The position numbers and the translations under genes were made by a program. The notes below the pieces were generated by a model. That model worked only from the letters and a program-made list of their open reading frames with translations, was not told where the DNA came from and ran no database searches. This document shows positions 16,249 to 27,868 of a DNA stretch of 64,000 nucleotides, in pieces. Numbering within the stretch: position 1 is the stretch's first letter; each line of letters starts with the position of its first letter. This stretch comes from Porphyrobacter sp. (GTDB taxonomy: Bacteria; Pseudomonadota; Alphaproteobacteria; Sphingomonadales; Sphingomonadaceae). The DNA is taken from positions 496,001 to 560,000 of the forward strand of contig JAGIBN010000001.1 in assembly GCA_017744315.1 (NCBI GenBank). Reading direction: 5' to 3'.

Positions 16249-19149
16249 TTATTCTTGGCCTTCCGGCGCCGCCGGAGCCGCGCGCACTTCGACGGGGATG
16301 CCGAGGCCCTTGAGCTGCGGTTCCACCACCTTGCGGTCGCCCACCACCACGAATGTCAGGCCCCTGGGCTGGAGGTACTGCGCGGCGGCGCTGCCGATCG
16401 CCTTGGCGTCGATCGTGCGGTACTTGGCGGCGAGAGTGACATAGTAGTCTTCCGGGCGGCCGAGGCGTTCGTTCTTGCGGATCGCGGCCTGCACGGCGGC
16501 GCCCGTCTCGAACTGGTTGGGCAGCTGGCGGATCGCCCCTTCGGTCACGCGCTGGAGTTCCTCCGCCGTCACCGGCTTCTTCGCCGGGAAGGCGCCCATG
16601 TCGGCGATGATCGCCTGGATCGCCGCGCCCGTCTTGTCCGACTGGACCGGTGCCGCGACCTGCACCGAACGCGGGCCGACCGGCTGCGTGACGCCGCTGC
16701 GCACGCCGTAGCTCCAGCCCTTTTCCTCGCGCAAATCCTTGTTGAGGCGCGAGAGGAAGCCGCCGCCGACGATGTCGCTGGCCAGTTGCAGCGCTTCGGT
16801 GTCGGGGGTCTTGCCGGTCATCGGCAGGACGCGCCCGGCCATGATGACCGATTGCGGCGAGTTCGGGCGGTCGATCAGGACGATGCGGTTGGCACCGACG
16901 CTGGGCACGGCGGCATCAAGCTGCTTCACGGGCTTGGGCGCGGCGGGGGCCTGCCACTGGCCGAAGGCGCGCTCCAGCAGGTGCTTCAGCTCGTCCATAG
17001 TCACGTCACCGACGACGGTGATCCGCGCGAGATCGGGACGCAGCCACTTGTCGTGCGCGGCCTTGAGCTGGTCCGGCGTCAGCGCGGCGAGCGAGGTGGC
17101 ATTGCCGAGGCCGTCGCCCGGCTGCGCGTAAGGATGCGCGCCGAACAATTCCGCGCCGAGCGAGCGAGCGGCCAGCGCACTGGGGGTAGAGAGCGTCTGC
17201 GCCAGTTCGGCTTCGGCCTGCGCCTTGACGCGGGCCACTTCCGAAGGCGCGAAGGAGGGATCGCGCACGATCTGCGCCATGAGGTCGAGCGAAGGCGCGA
17301 GGTTGGCCGAGAGCGCCGAAAGCGTCACGCTGCTGGTATCGAGCGAGCCGTCCACCGAGATGCTGGCGCCCAGACGCTCCTGCGCCTCGGCGATCTGCGT
17401 GGCGTCGAGCTTCGCGGTGCCCTGGTCGAGCATGGCCAGCATCAGGCCCTGGGTGCCGGGCGTGTCCAGCGCGTCGGCGGCGTAACCGGCGTCGAAATCG
17501 AGCGAGAGCACCAGCTTCGGCACCGCGCTGCGGCGGGCGAGGGCGACCTCGATGCCGTTCGAAAGCGTTGCGTGTTCGATGGCCGGGAAGGTCAGCGCGC
17601 CGATCTGGCCGAGCGGCGGCATGTCGCGCTTCGGTCCGGCGGCGACGGCGGCGACTTTGGTCTTTGGATCGGGGCGGGGTGCCGGTTGCTGGGCTTCGTC
17701 GCCCCAACCGCCCATGGCGTCGCCGCTTTCCTTGCGTTCACCGGGCACGACGTCGAGCGCATAGACCGGGCGCGCGAGCCACTTGTTCAGTGCCGCCTTG
17801 ATCTCGCCGGGCGTCAGCGCCGCCATGTGAGCGAGGTCCTGCTTGTACTTGGCCGGATCGTCCGAATAGACCTGACCTTCGGCCAGCGTCGCGCCCTTGC
17901 CGCTGAAGCCGCCGACGCGCTCAAGCCCGCCGATCTCGCCGGAGAGGGTGCTGACGACGGCGCGGCGCACTTCGTCCTCGGTCGGGCCGTCGCGCAAGTA
18001 GTCCGCCAGCACCTTGTCGAAGGCGGCATCGGCCTTGGCGCGGTCCACGCCGGGCTTCACGTCCATTGCCATGGTCAGCAGGCTGAGCTGCTGGAAGACC
18101 TGCGCCGAAGCCGTCACCGCGACGGCAAGCTGCTGGCCGCGCACCAGTTCGTTGTCGAGCCGCGAGCTGGCGAGGCCGCCGAGAATATGCATGCCGATCT
18201 GGAGCGCGGGCGTATCGCGATCGTTGAGGCCCGGCGCGGTCCAGTTGCGGGTGAGGCGCAGCACCGGCACCTGATCGGCGATCTCGCGCTTGACCGGGGC
18301 GGCGAGCGTGACCGGATCTGCGGCCACCGGCTTGATATCCGGTCCGCGCGGGATGTCACCGAACCACTTTTCCACTTTCGGGCGGGCGGTGGCGGCGTCG
18401 ATGTCGCCGGAGAGCACCAGCACGACGTTGTTGGGGCCGTAATGGTCGGTGAACCACTTGCGCACGTCGGTCAGCGTGGCGGCGTCGAGGTCGGTCATCG
18501 AGCCGATCGTCGCGTGGCGATAGGGGTGGCCCACCGGCAGCAGGCCTTCGCTCTGGGCATATTCGAAGAGACCGTAAGGCTGGTTGTCGCCCTGGCGCTT
18601 TTCGTTCTGGACGACGCCCCGCTGCTTGTCGAGCTTGTCCTGGGTCACCGCGGGCAGCAAGTGGCCCATCCGGTCGCTCTCCATGAACAGCGCCACGTCG
18701 AGCGCGCCGGTCGGCACGGTCTCGACATAGTTGGTGCGGTCGTACCAGGTGGAGCCGTTGGTGGGGGTGGAGCCTGCCGCTTCCAGCGGAATGTCGAAGT
18801 CCGGCACATTGGCCGAGCCGCCGAAGAACAGGTGCTCGTAGAGATGCGCGAAGCCGGTCTTGCCGCGCGGCTCGTTCTTGGAGCCGACCTTGTAGTAGGC
18901 GGTCACGCCGACGATCGGCGCCTTGCGGTCGGTGTGGACGATCGTGGTGAGGCCGTTGGCCAGCACGAACTTCTCGTAGGGAATGTCCACCTTGGCGACG
19001 AGGTCGGCCGGGGAGGCGGGGGCCGGGGCGTCCTTTCCGGCAGGCGCCGCTGGGGTCGAGGCTACGGTCGCGGTCGGCGCGCTGGCGCAGGCGGAGAGGA
19101 GAAGAGCGGCGGCGAGCGCGATGGCGCTGGAACGAGGAGCAAGTCGCAT
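16249..19149 (-). CDS. M16 family zinc metalloprotease, lipoprotein
   Basis: Predicted pitrilysin/processing-peptidase-like protease of 966 residues, exported as a lipoprotein. The signal MRLAPRSSAIALAAALLLSA ends at the lipobox LLSAC (Cys21). The zinc-binding inverted motif HLYEH is at residues 102-106, in GFAHLYEHLFFGG. A downstream Glu typical of M16 should lie in the ESDRMGHLLPA to RGVVQNEK region. A second, non-catalytic M16 half spans about 500-950, so the protein is a full two-domain fusion. A longer frame from 19305 adds a Ser/Pro-rich leader and is less likely. Loosely clustered with the NTF2-like gene upstream and the small protein downstream. Confidence 0.92.
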   Translation of the reverse strand: MRLAPRSSAIALAAALLLSACASAPTATVASTPAAPAGKDAPAPASPADLVAKVDIPYEKFVLANGLTTIVHTDRKAPIVGVTAYYKVGSKNEPRGKTGFAHLYEHLFFGGSANVPDFDIPLEAAGSTPTNGSTWYDRTNYVETVPTGALDVALFMESDRMGHLLPAVTQDKLDKQRGVVQNEKRQGDNQPYGLFEYAQSEGLLPVGHPYRHATIGSMTDLDAATLTDVRKWFTDHYGPNNVVLVLSGDIDAATARPKVEKWFGDIPRGPDIKPVAADPVTLAAPVKREIADQVPVLRLTRNWTAPGLNDRDTPALQIGMHILGGLASSRLDNELVRGQQLAVAVTASAQVFQQLSLLTMAMDVKPGVDRAKADAAFDKVLADYLRDGPTEDEVRRAVVSTLSGEIGGLERVGGFSGKGATLAEGQVYSDDPAKYKQDLAHMAALTPGEIKAALNKWLARPVYALDVVPGERKESGDAMGGWGDEAQQPAPRPDPKTKVAAVAAGPKRDMPPLGQIGALTFPAIEHATLSNGIEVALARRSAVPKLVLSLDFDAGYAADALDTPGTQGLMLAMLDQGTAKLDATQIAEAQERLGASISVDGSLDTSSVTLSALSANLAPSLDLMAQIVRDPSFAPSEVARVKAQAEAELAQTLSTPSALAARSLGAELFGAHPYAQPGDGLGNATSLAALTPDQLKAAHDKWLRPDLARITVVGDVTMDELKHLLERAFGQWQAPAAPKPVKQLDAAVPSVGANRIVLIDRPNSPQSVIMAGRVLPMTGKTPDTEALQLASDIVGGGFLSRLNKDLREEKGWSYGVRSGVTQPVGPRSVQVAAPVQSDKTGAAIQAIIADMGAFPAKKPVTAEELQRVTEGAIRQLPNQFETGAAVQAAIRKNERLGRPEDYYVTLAAKYRTIDAKAIGSAAAQYLQPRGLTFVVVGDRKVVEPQLKGLGIPVEVRAAPAAPEGQE

Positions 19150-19243
19150 GGCCCAAGGTCTAGCACGTTGTTCGGCAAGGGCCAGCGGCAAAGGTGAGGG
19201 AGGAAAGGATGGAAATGGCGTCGTCCCGGAAGACGAGTTTCTT

Positions 19244-19699
19244 TCACCCCCGCTTGAAGATCTGGCCGGAATCGAACCGGGCGATCCGCCATTCGCCATC
19301 CGCATCGCGGCGACATTCCATCTTCACGTCGGCCACCGCCAGCGGATCGCAATACCTGTCGAAAGGCCCGTCACCCAGTGCGGCGAAGAACACCAGCAGA
19401 TAACCGACCTTCGCATGATCGGCATCGTCGAAGGAGACGCGAAGCGAAGTGATGATGTGGCGCATGGTCATGAGACCGGCGCCCGCGCGCATGGCTTCGG
19501 CGCGGCCCTCGTAGAAGGCCTCCACTTCCGCCAGCCCCGCGCGCCACGCCCCGCCGACATTGTAGGACACGTCCTCGGCCAGAACGTCCGCCTGCCGCAT
19601 CTGGAGGCCGTTGTGGATGTCGAGTTCGTCCCCCCATTCGTAAACGACCTGCTTGATCGCGAGCACGTCGGCTGCCTGCTGGGGAGTGAATTTCGCCAC
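19244..19699 (-). CDS. SnoaL/NTF2-like domain protein
   Basis: A 151-residue soluble protein with the cone-shaped NTF2-like fold suggested by its pattern: an N-terminal helix (ADVLAIKQVVYEWGDELDIHNG), a middle region with YEGRAEAMRAGAGLMTMRHIITS, and a beta-rich end (EWRIARFDSGQIFKRG). Such proteins are either small enzymes (isomerase or cyclase type) or ligand-binding proteins; the role here is unknown. The start is GTG at 19699 with a purine-rich stretch upstream. It is divergent from clpB and 94 nt upstream of the M16 protease gene. Confidence 0.8.
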   Translation of the reverse strand: MAKFTPQQAADVLAIKQVVYEWGDELDIHNGLQMRQADVLAEDVSYNVGGAWRAGLAEVEAFYEGRAEAMRAGAGLMTMRHIITSLRVSFDDADHAKVGYLLVFFAALGDGPFDRYCDPLAVADVKMECRRDADGEWRIARFDSGQIFKRG

Positions 19700-19940
19700 C
19701 TGATGCCTCTTCCCGTTGCTTTTCCGGTCTTGTCGGCGAGAGGCTAGGCAGGAGCACCCCGTGCGCCAAGCGAATGCTTGCTGCTCTGCACGTTAACGCC
19801 ACAGCGACGTTTTCGAAGGGGTAGCATTCGGCGCGCTACCTCCCATCTAGGGCGAACGGATATTCAGCTCTTGAGAATCTATGCTTTCTCACCATTTTTC
19901 CGTCCGAAACAGGCGGTTCACGAAAAACGTCACGGCATGC

Positions 19941-19968
19941 CTTGTGTTGTAAATATGCAACACTATAT
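19941..19968 (+). promoter_or_regulatory. Possible RpoH-type heat-shock promoter of clpB
   Basis: CTTGTG at 19941-19946 and CTATAT at 19963-19968, about 16 nt apart, resemble the alphaproteobacterial heat-shock consensus CTTGAC-N16/17-CYTATNT, with deviations. The position is 28 nt upstream of the clpB ATG. An overlapping inverted repeat GTGTTG-N8-CAACAC (19944-19963) is also present. AGGAGG at 19979-19984 is the ribosome-binding site. The rest of the 296-nt gap (19700-19995) holds nothing I can name. Confidence 0.45.
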
Positions 19969-19995
19969 GGTCGAGATCAGGAGGCAATTCATACC

Positions 19996-22575
<2,580 letters not shown>

Positions 22576-22595
22576 TCTTCACCGCCACGAACAGG

Positions 22596-22631
22596 AAAGG
22601 GCCTCGGTTTTGCCGAGGCCCTTTTTGTTTT
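22596..22631. terminator. Rho-independent terminator after clpB
   Basis: AAAGGGCCTCGG-TTTTG-CCGAGGCCCTTTTTGTTTT: a 10-12 bp perfect stem followed by a T-rich tract on the plus strand, 20 nt after the clpB stop. The A-run on the left also allows weaker action on the convergent minus-strand gene. Confidence 0.88.
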
Positions 22632-23601
22632 AGCCCTGGTTCCACACGTCGAATGGTTTCGCGCGAATCCACCGGGTCGCCGCCCACTTGGCGCCTTGTC
22701 TGACGGGCGCCCCGGCATGACGGCTGCGCGGGTCGGGTGAGCCGTCGGGCAGCGTATTGTCGAAGGCCACCATGTCGCCGCCGCCGCCCGCGACGGAGAG
22801 GTTCTGCTCCGGGAAGCGGGTCTCGCCGCCGACATAGCCGGTGTTGAGGTAGATCAGCGCGGTCACCGTGCGCTGGTTGGTGACATGGGGCAGCGTGTCC
22901 ATGTGCTCGCGGTATTCCTGTCCCGGTGCATAGTGCAGCACATTGAGCGGCTCGCCCTGTTCCACCCGCGTGCCGGTCGCAGCGGCGAGGCGGCGCATGA
23001 TGGCCTGGAGCGGCAGGGATTCGCGTGTCGGCCCGACCACGGCGGCGGACGAGGTGCGGATCGGATGAGGGATGGAACGTCCGGTGCGCGGATCGGCAAC
23101 GATCGATGGCGCCAGCAGGTCGCGCACCGACATGGCGAGATGCGCGCATTCTTCCGGCGTCACGAACTGCCGCCAGCGCATGACCTGGTAGCCTTGGCCG
23201 AGTTTCTCGGGTTCCGAAAGGGCGACCGGGTAGCCCTCTTCGTCGAGATCCATGCGGGAAAGCAGGGCAAAGTCTTCCGCTGCCGGGCCGCCGTAGCGTT
23301 CGGCGGCTTCGCGCAGGATCGTCATGGCGCTGCGCCAGTCCTGCGGTGCGCCGGTTCCGTTGGCGGTGAGAGCGGCCTCCATCAATGCTGCGTGTTCGCT
23401 GCCTGCGGTGGTCGCAGCGCGCAGCAGGCGGCGGGCCTCCGGCAAGTCGCGCGGGAGAGGACTGCCGATCAGCCGCCAACGCGCCAGCATGGCGAGACAT
23501 TCCGCATCGCCTGCGGCGGCACCGTCCTGGGCGATGGAAACGGCATCCTGCTGCCGCCCGCTGTCGAGCGCGGCCTGGGCGCGTTCACTGGCTTGGGTCA
23601 T
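22630..23601 (-). CDS. Prolyl 4-hydroxylase-like 2OG-Fe(II) oxygenase with N-terminal Sel1/TPR-like repeats
   Basis: Predicted non-heme iron dioxygenase of 323 residues. The first 120 residues are helical repeats of the Sel1/TPR type (DAVSIAQDGAAAGDAECLAM, EARRLLRAATTAGSEHAAL, SAMTILREAAERYGGPAA), a likely protein-binding module. The catalytic double-stranded beta-helix follows. The iron ligands are His233 and Asp235 (YREHMDT) and His295 (SRHAGAP), with the 2OG-binding Lys305 exactly ten residues after the distal His, as in P4H enzymes. The start ATG 23601 excludes a longer leader that would run into the terminator. It lies downstream of a TonB-dependent receptor in the same direction, separated by a terminator hairpin. 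The target, free proline or a protein, is unknown. Confidence 0.88.
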   Translation of the reverse strand: MTQASERAQAALDSGRQQDAVSIAQDGAAAGDAECLAMLARWRLIGSPLPRDLPEARRLLRAATTAGSEHAALMEAALTANGTGAPQDWRSAMTILREAAERYGGPAAEDFALLSRMDLDEEGYPVALSEPEKLGQGYQVMRWRQFVTPEECAHLAMSVRDLLAPSIVADPRTGRSIPHPIRTSSAAVVGPTRESLPLQAIMRRLAAATGTRVEQGEPLNVLHYAPGQEYREHMDTLPHVTNQRTVTALIYLNTGYVGGETRFPEQNLSVAGGGGDMVAFDNTLPDGSPDPRSRHAGAPVRQGAKWAATRWIRAKPFDVWNQG

Positions 23602-23630
23602 GCAATATCTCTTGGCTGCTCCGGGCGGCA

Positions 23631-23663
23631 AAGAAAAGGGCCGGCGGATTTCTCCACCGGCCC
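23631..23663 (-). terminator. Rho-independent terminator between TonB receptor 1 and the oxygenase
   Basis: On the minus strand GGGCCGGTGGA-GAAA-TCCGCCGGCCC followed by TTTTCTTT: an 11-bp stem with one wobble and a U-rich tract. It lies 23 nt after the receptor stop and 30 nt before the oxygenase start. It probably lowers oxygenase expression relative to the receptor. Confidence 0.8.
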
Positions 23664-23686
23664 AATTTCCGAATCGTAATGTTCGA

Positions 23687-26600
23687 TCAGAACTTTGCGA
23701 TGAAGCCCGCGTAAGCGTAGCGACCGCGCACGTCGTAGATACCGGCACCACCACGGCCTGTTGCCGTGTTGAGACCATTGCCGACACCGGTCAGACCGAA
23801 GGGCGGCATCTTGTTGCCGACGTTATCAACGCCAAGGTAGAAGTTGAACTTGTCCGACACGTCGAGATCGAAGCGCACGTCGTGATAGAACACGTCCGGG
23901 TACTTCATGTATTCGGCGAAGTCCTCGTTCTGCGGCGGCAGGCCGTTGAGCGAGTGCGTATCCTCGTAGGTATTCAGATACATCTTGTCGATCCAGCGCA
24001 TCTGGTAGCCCAGCGTGAACTTGCCGAACTTGATGCTGCTGTTGAAGTTCACCTGGTTCTTCGGGTCACCCAGTTCGCCGAGGATACGATCGCGGAAGCT
24101 CGGGTCTTCAGGGTTGGTGAAGTTGTCGATCTGGAGTGCGCGGTTCCAGAGCACGCCGACATTCAGCAGGCCCCAGCCGAAGTCGCGACGATAGTTGACC
24201 GAGGTATCGATACCACGGACCTTCATCTTCGCGAAGTTGGCCGAGAGTTCCTCAAGCGAACCTTCGATGATCTGGAACGGCTGCTCGCCGTTCGGACCAC
24301 CGTTCGCACCGGCGCGCTGGAACAGACCGCAGAACTGGTTGTCCAGCGAGGCAGAGTCGTAGCAGAGGTTGGCGATCTGCTGCGCGTTCACCGAGCTGAT
24401 GACGTTCTTGACGGTGATCGAATAGTAATCGACCGACATCGACAGTCCGGGGATGAACGACGGCTGATAGACGGCGCCCAGCGTGTAGGAGTCCGACTTT
24501 TCCGCACCGAGGTTCGGGTTTCCGCCGGCACGCGTTTCGAGCGACTGGAGGTAGACGAAGTCGTAACCTGCCGGGGCGCCTGCTGCAGCGCAATTGGCGG
24601 CGCGATTGGCGCTGCCGGTGCCGATGTTGCGAGCCGAGCACGGATCGACGAAGCTCGGAGCGAAGTTCTGGCCGACTGCCGAGTAGAGTTCGGACAAGTT
24701 AGGCGCACGAACGGATCGCGAGTAGGTGCCGCGCAGGCGCAGATCGTCGATCGGACGCCAGTCGACACCGCCGCCGTAAGCGTAGACCGTACCGGCCGCG
24801 CCCTTGTAGTCGGCTACGCGGCCCGAACCGGTCAGCGTCAGTTCGCGGAAGAACGGCGTGTCCTTGAGCAGCGGCACGCGGACTTCGGCGTAAGCTTCCT
24901 TCACTTCGAAGGCCGGCGACTTGAACGAGGGGATCGCATTGTAGAATGCGTAGCCCGCCTGGGTCATGGCATCGAGATCGTAGCGGTTGGTTTCACGACG
25001 ATATTCGGCACCGACCGAGAAGCCCACTGGGCCGCCGGGCAGTTCGAACCACTTGGCGGAGTCACCGGCCATGAACGCGGAGGCGACGAACTGGGTGATC
25101 TTGCCGGTCGCTTCCGACTGCATCAGCAAGTAGTCGCGTGCAGCCTGGGTCACCGAACCCTGGCCAAACGGGTTGAGCGGTACGCAGGCGGCGATGTCGG
25201 CCGCGAGCTGGGCGGGATTGCCGCCCGCGTCCGAACCGGCATAGCGCGGATCGATCTGGGCGCGGCAGCGAATTACGCCGTTCGCATCAAGAGCTGTGTC
25301 GTTGGCCAGCAGGAAGCGCTGGGTGTTGACGTTGCCCTGGATGAGGTTGCGTTCCTTGAACTCGCCGTAGTTCGCCGAGACCTCGTAGTTCCAGCCGTCG
25401 TTGAAGTCGCCGCGAACGCCGAACACCGCGCGGAAGGTTTCGCGGGTGATCTTCTCGTCGCGGATACCCAGGTCTACCCAGTTACGGCGAAGACCGAAGC
25501 GGTAGGTTCCGGCAGCGACCTGTGCGAGGGCAGCAGCCTGGTTGGCGGCAGCTTGGGCATCAGTGTTGGTGGCGGTCTTGAATGCGGCGCCGGTGTTCGG
25601 GTTTACGCCCGAGTTGATGGCGGCGGTGAGCTGCGCGGCCAGATTGGCGCGTGCAGCTGCCGACAGGTAGGGGTTATCGAGACGTACGCCTTCACGGTTG
25701 ACCGCGCCGCCGCCGTTGCTGAACGAACGGTCGGCAAAGCCGCCGATAGTCACGCCGTCACCCAGCGTCTGGCCCTGCGAGAAGAACGGGCCGCTCTGCG
25801 AACCCTGGGCTTCGGTGCGGACGTACTTGGCTTCGAAGAACGGGACGAAGGCTGGGCTGATCTCGAAGTGGCCCATCGCGTTAGCAGAGTAACGACGCAG
25901 GTTGGGCATGAAGGTCAGCAACTGGCCTTCGCGGCCGGTCGAACCGTTTCCGCCGATGAATGCACCGCTGGGGCCGACGCCGACGCGGTCACCGGTCTGC
26001 GCGACGAGCGAGCCGTCGGGCTGGAACAGCGAGTTGCAGGTGAAGGCCGAGCCGTTGGCACCGCCGCAGGGGCCGGTTGCGCCACCGTAGCGGAACGCGG
26101 TCAGGCCGCCGAGCGAGATCGTGCCGCTGCGGATGTCGCGGAAGAAACGGCGGTCGGGGTTGCCGTCGCTCGGTGCACTGGCAGGGTCGGTGTCGACGAC
26201 GACGAAGCCGTTGTTGCGAGCCTGGGGGCGACCGGTCGCATCGTACTGCGACTGGTTCGAGAACTCCAGGTTGACGGCAATGTTGCCGCGGCCTTCCGCG
26301 AAGTTCTTGCCCGCCAGCAGCGAGACATACTGGTTGCCTGCGTCGTGGTACGTCGGCGAGATGCCGCCCTGGCCACGAATCTGAAGGCCATCGTAGTTGG
26401 TCTTCAGCTTGAAGTTGACAACACCGGCGATCGCGTCCGAGCCGTAGATCGAGGACGCGCCGCCCGTCAGGACTTCGACGCTTTCGATCAGGTCGGTCGG
26501 GATCGTGTTGATATCGACCGAGACGCCGGTCGAGAGAATGTCGCCCGCGACGTGGCGGCGACCGTTCACGAGGGTCAGCGTGCGGACCGAACCCAGACCG

Positions 26601-26938
26601 CGGAGATCAAGCAGGTTGAGGCCGCGTGTGCCCAGGAAACGGGTGGAATTCTGCTGGCTGAAGGTGTTGCGCAGCTGCGGCAGTTCGTTGAGCACGTCAC
26701 CCACCGAAACCTGGCCGGTCTCGAAGAACTGTTCGCCGCTGACCACGGTGACGGGGTTGGTCGATTCCAGGTTCGCCGAACGGATGCGCGAACCGGTAAC
26801 GACGATGGCGGGGGCGCTGGCCGCTTCTTCATCGGCAGTAGCCTGGTCCTGCGCATAGGCGTTCGAAGCGAACGCCAGCGCGAATACCGGCAGGCTGGCA
26901 GCGCTGCGCAGCGCGGCCTTCTTCAGAGAGTTTTGCAC
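23687..26938 (-). CDS. TonB-dependent receptor (receptor 1)
   Basis: Outer-membrane active transporter of 1083 residues. It begins with GTG at 26938 (AAGGGACACAC upstream), giving the signal peptide VQNSLKKAALRSAASLPVF ending near NAYAQ. The TonB-box-like AIVVTGSRI follows directly, then the plug domain with VSVGDVLNELPQLRNTFSQQ, LDLRGLGSVRTLTLVNGRRH and VEVLTGGASSIYGSDAIAGV. The large beta-barrel ends with Phe (AGFIAKF), the usual outer-membrane sorting signal. There is no STN domain. Plug motifs such as VNGRRHV and GGASSIYGSDAI are typical of the large sphingomonad/Caulobacter receptor group. The substrate is unknown. It is divergent from receptor 2, with a small secreted protein gene between. 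Confidence 0.95.
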   Translation of the reverse strand: MQNSLKKAALRSAASLPVFALAFASNAYAQDQATADEEAASAPAIVVTGSRIRSANLESTNPVTVVSGEQFFETGQVSVGDVLNELPQLRNTFSQQNSTRFLGTRGLNLLDLRGLGSVRTLTLVNGRRHVAGDILSTGVSVDINTIPTDLIESVEVLTGGASSIYGSDAIAGVVNFKLKTNYDGLQIRGQGGISPTYHDAGNQYVSLLAGKNFAEGRGNIAVNLEFSNQSQYDATGRPQARNNGFVVVDTDPASAPSDGNPDRRFFRDIRSGTISLGGLTAFRYGGATGPCGGANGSAFTCNSLFQPDGSLVAQTGDRVGVGPSGAFIGGNGSTGREGQLLTFMPNLRRYSANAMGHFEISPAFVPFFEAKYVRTEAQGSQSGPFFSQGQTLGDGVTIGGFADRSFSNGGGAVNREGVRLDNPYLSAAARANLAAQLTAAINSGVNPNTGAAFKTATNTDAQAAANQAAALAQVAAGTYRFGLRRNWVDLGIRDEKITRETFRAVFGVRGDFNDGWNYEVSANYGEFKERNLIQGNVNTQRFLLANDTALDANGVIRCRAQIDPRYAGSDAGGNPAQLAADIAACVPLNPFGQGSVTQAARDYLLMQSEATGKITQFVASAFMAGDSAKWFELPGGPVGFSVGAEYRRETNRYDLDAMTQAGYAFYNAIPSFKSPAFEVKEAYAEVRVPLLKDTPFFRELTLTGSGRVADYKGAAGTVYAYGGGVDWRPIDDLRLRGTYSRSVRAPNLSELYSAVGQNFAPSFVDPCSARNIGTGSANRAANCAAAGAPAGYDFVYLQSLETRAGGNPNLGAEKSDSYTLGAVYQPSFIPGLSMSVDYYSITVKNVISSVNAQQIANLCYDSASLDNQFCGLFQRAGANGGPNGEQPFQIIEGSLEELSANFAKMKVRGIDTSVNYRRDFGWGLLNVGVLWNRALQIDNFTNPEDPSFRDRILGELGDPKNQVNFNSSIKFGKFTLGYQMRWIDKMYLNTYEDTHSLNGLPPQNEDFAEYMKYPDVFYHDVRFDLDVSDKFNFYLGVDNVGNKMPPFGLTGVGNGLNTATGRGGAGIYDVRGRYAYAGFIAKF

Positions 26939-27316
26939 GTTTGTGTGTCCCTTGTTGCTTTCGTGCGCACGGCTGGAAGCGTGACCAGACCTGCCGTGCA
27001 CCCGGATGCGGTAATCTTCGTGCGCAGACGCACGGGATCACCATGGAGGGATTTCTCGCGCCGGGGGCGTCAGCTTTCAATCGGAAACACCCCAAGGGGT
27101 GGAATTGCTCTGCTGGTTGTGGCTAAGATGCAACAGGCAACCATCGCTTTTCTAACGGGTTTTTTTAGGATTGCTAAGGTCAATCGTTACCATTTTGCCA
27201 CAAACGGACTTCTGCAAGCGTTATTGGTTTTCCGATGTGTCCGCGGTGCGCGGTTGCTGGTTATTTTGTTGCTTGAGATTTTTGGCTCTCGGCCAAGTCT
27301 GTTGAACCCTTTAGGG
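26939..27316. other. Non-coding region upstream of receptor 1
   Basis: A 378-nt stretch, more AT-rich than its surroundings. It contains the receptor 1 leader (AAGGGACACAC immediately upstream of the GTG), a short palindrome CCCCAAGGGG (27090-27099), and the motif shared with receptor 2 at 27117-27135. A T-run (GGGTTTTTTTAGG, about 27159-27171) is also present. It should hold the receptor 1 promoter and the 3' region of the small secreted protein gene. I see no coding sequence. Confidence 0.6.
27117..27135 (-). promoter_or_regulatory. Shared upstream motif of receptor 1: TGTTGC-N6-GCCACAA
   Basis: On the minus strand TGTTGC ATCTTA GCCACAA, ending 178 nt before the receptor 1 start. The same 13 specified bases with the same spacing occur upstream of receptor 2 (28114-28132, 187 nt before its start). 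It is a candidate operator or promoter element. Confidence 0.55.
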
Positions 27317-27868
27317 CTACTTGACGCGGCGCATCTTGATCGGACGTTGACCGCGCACCGAAATGGTGAATGTCCCGAGTATGCCGCGGGCAATTTTCGC
27401 TTCGTTGCCGACCTTTGGCGAAAGCACGAAGTCGCGCGTGTCGTTCTGTTCCCAGGTGCTGCCGTCTTCGAAATCGAGCACCCAGCCCGACGAATTGCGG
27501 CGAGCGCCGCTGACTTGGGTAACGATTTCCTTCAGTTCGTCCGTTGAATCGGCGTTGCCACCAAAGCCCATGAGTTTTGCGACCGGGGTGGCAAACCCGA
27601 ACAGGCCGCGCCTGGCGGTCTCGACGGCCTGCTTGTCGGCAATCACGATTTCGTGCTGGCTGGCGGCCTGCTCCAGCGCCGCGACCTGGCGATCGAAGCA
27701 GGTCAGGCGGGTAGTGGAGTCCTGAATTTCGCGGCAGGCTACGAGTTCGCGATAGGCCTCGGGGCGATCCTGTCCGGATTCGCTGCCGGATTTGCCTTTG
27801 TCTCCGGCAAGCGCGGCATGGGAAAGGAGCAGCAGTGAAGTCGCCGCTGCCAGGTGTACCTTGCTCAA
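27317..27868 (-). CDS. Small secreted protein of unknown function
   Basis: A 183-residue protein with a Sec signal peptide (MSKVHLAAATSLLLLSHAALAG, cleavage after ALA). The mature part has two Cys residues close together (LVACREIQDSTTRLTCFDRQ), probably a periplasmic disulfide. An alpha-helical segment follows, then a beta-rich domain with SGWVLDFEDGSTWEQND and GTFTISVRGQRPIKMRRVK. The CREI...RLTCFD pattern resembles small periplasmic proteins in Gram-negatives, but I cannot name the family. It lies between the two divergent receptors and points the same way as receptor 1, 378 nt ahead of it. Confidence 0.82.
   Translation of the reverse strand: MSKVHLAAATSLLLLSHAALAGDKGKSGSESGQDRPEAYRELVACREIQDSTTRLTCFDRQVAALEQAASQHEIVIADKQAVETARRGLFGFATPVAKLMGFGGNADSTDELKEIVTQVSGARRNSSGWVLDFEDGSTWEQNDTRDFVLSPKVGNEAKIARGILGTFTISVRGQRPIKMRRVK

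Noticed and set aside
23324..27547. A 1407-codon open frame on the plus strand opposite receptor 1
   Set aside because: It mirrors the receptor gene, lacks recognisable domains and has the composition expected of an antisense frame in GC-rich DNA. The receptor on the minus strand has a signal peptide, plug and barrel motifs.
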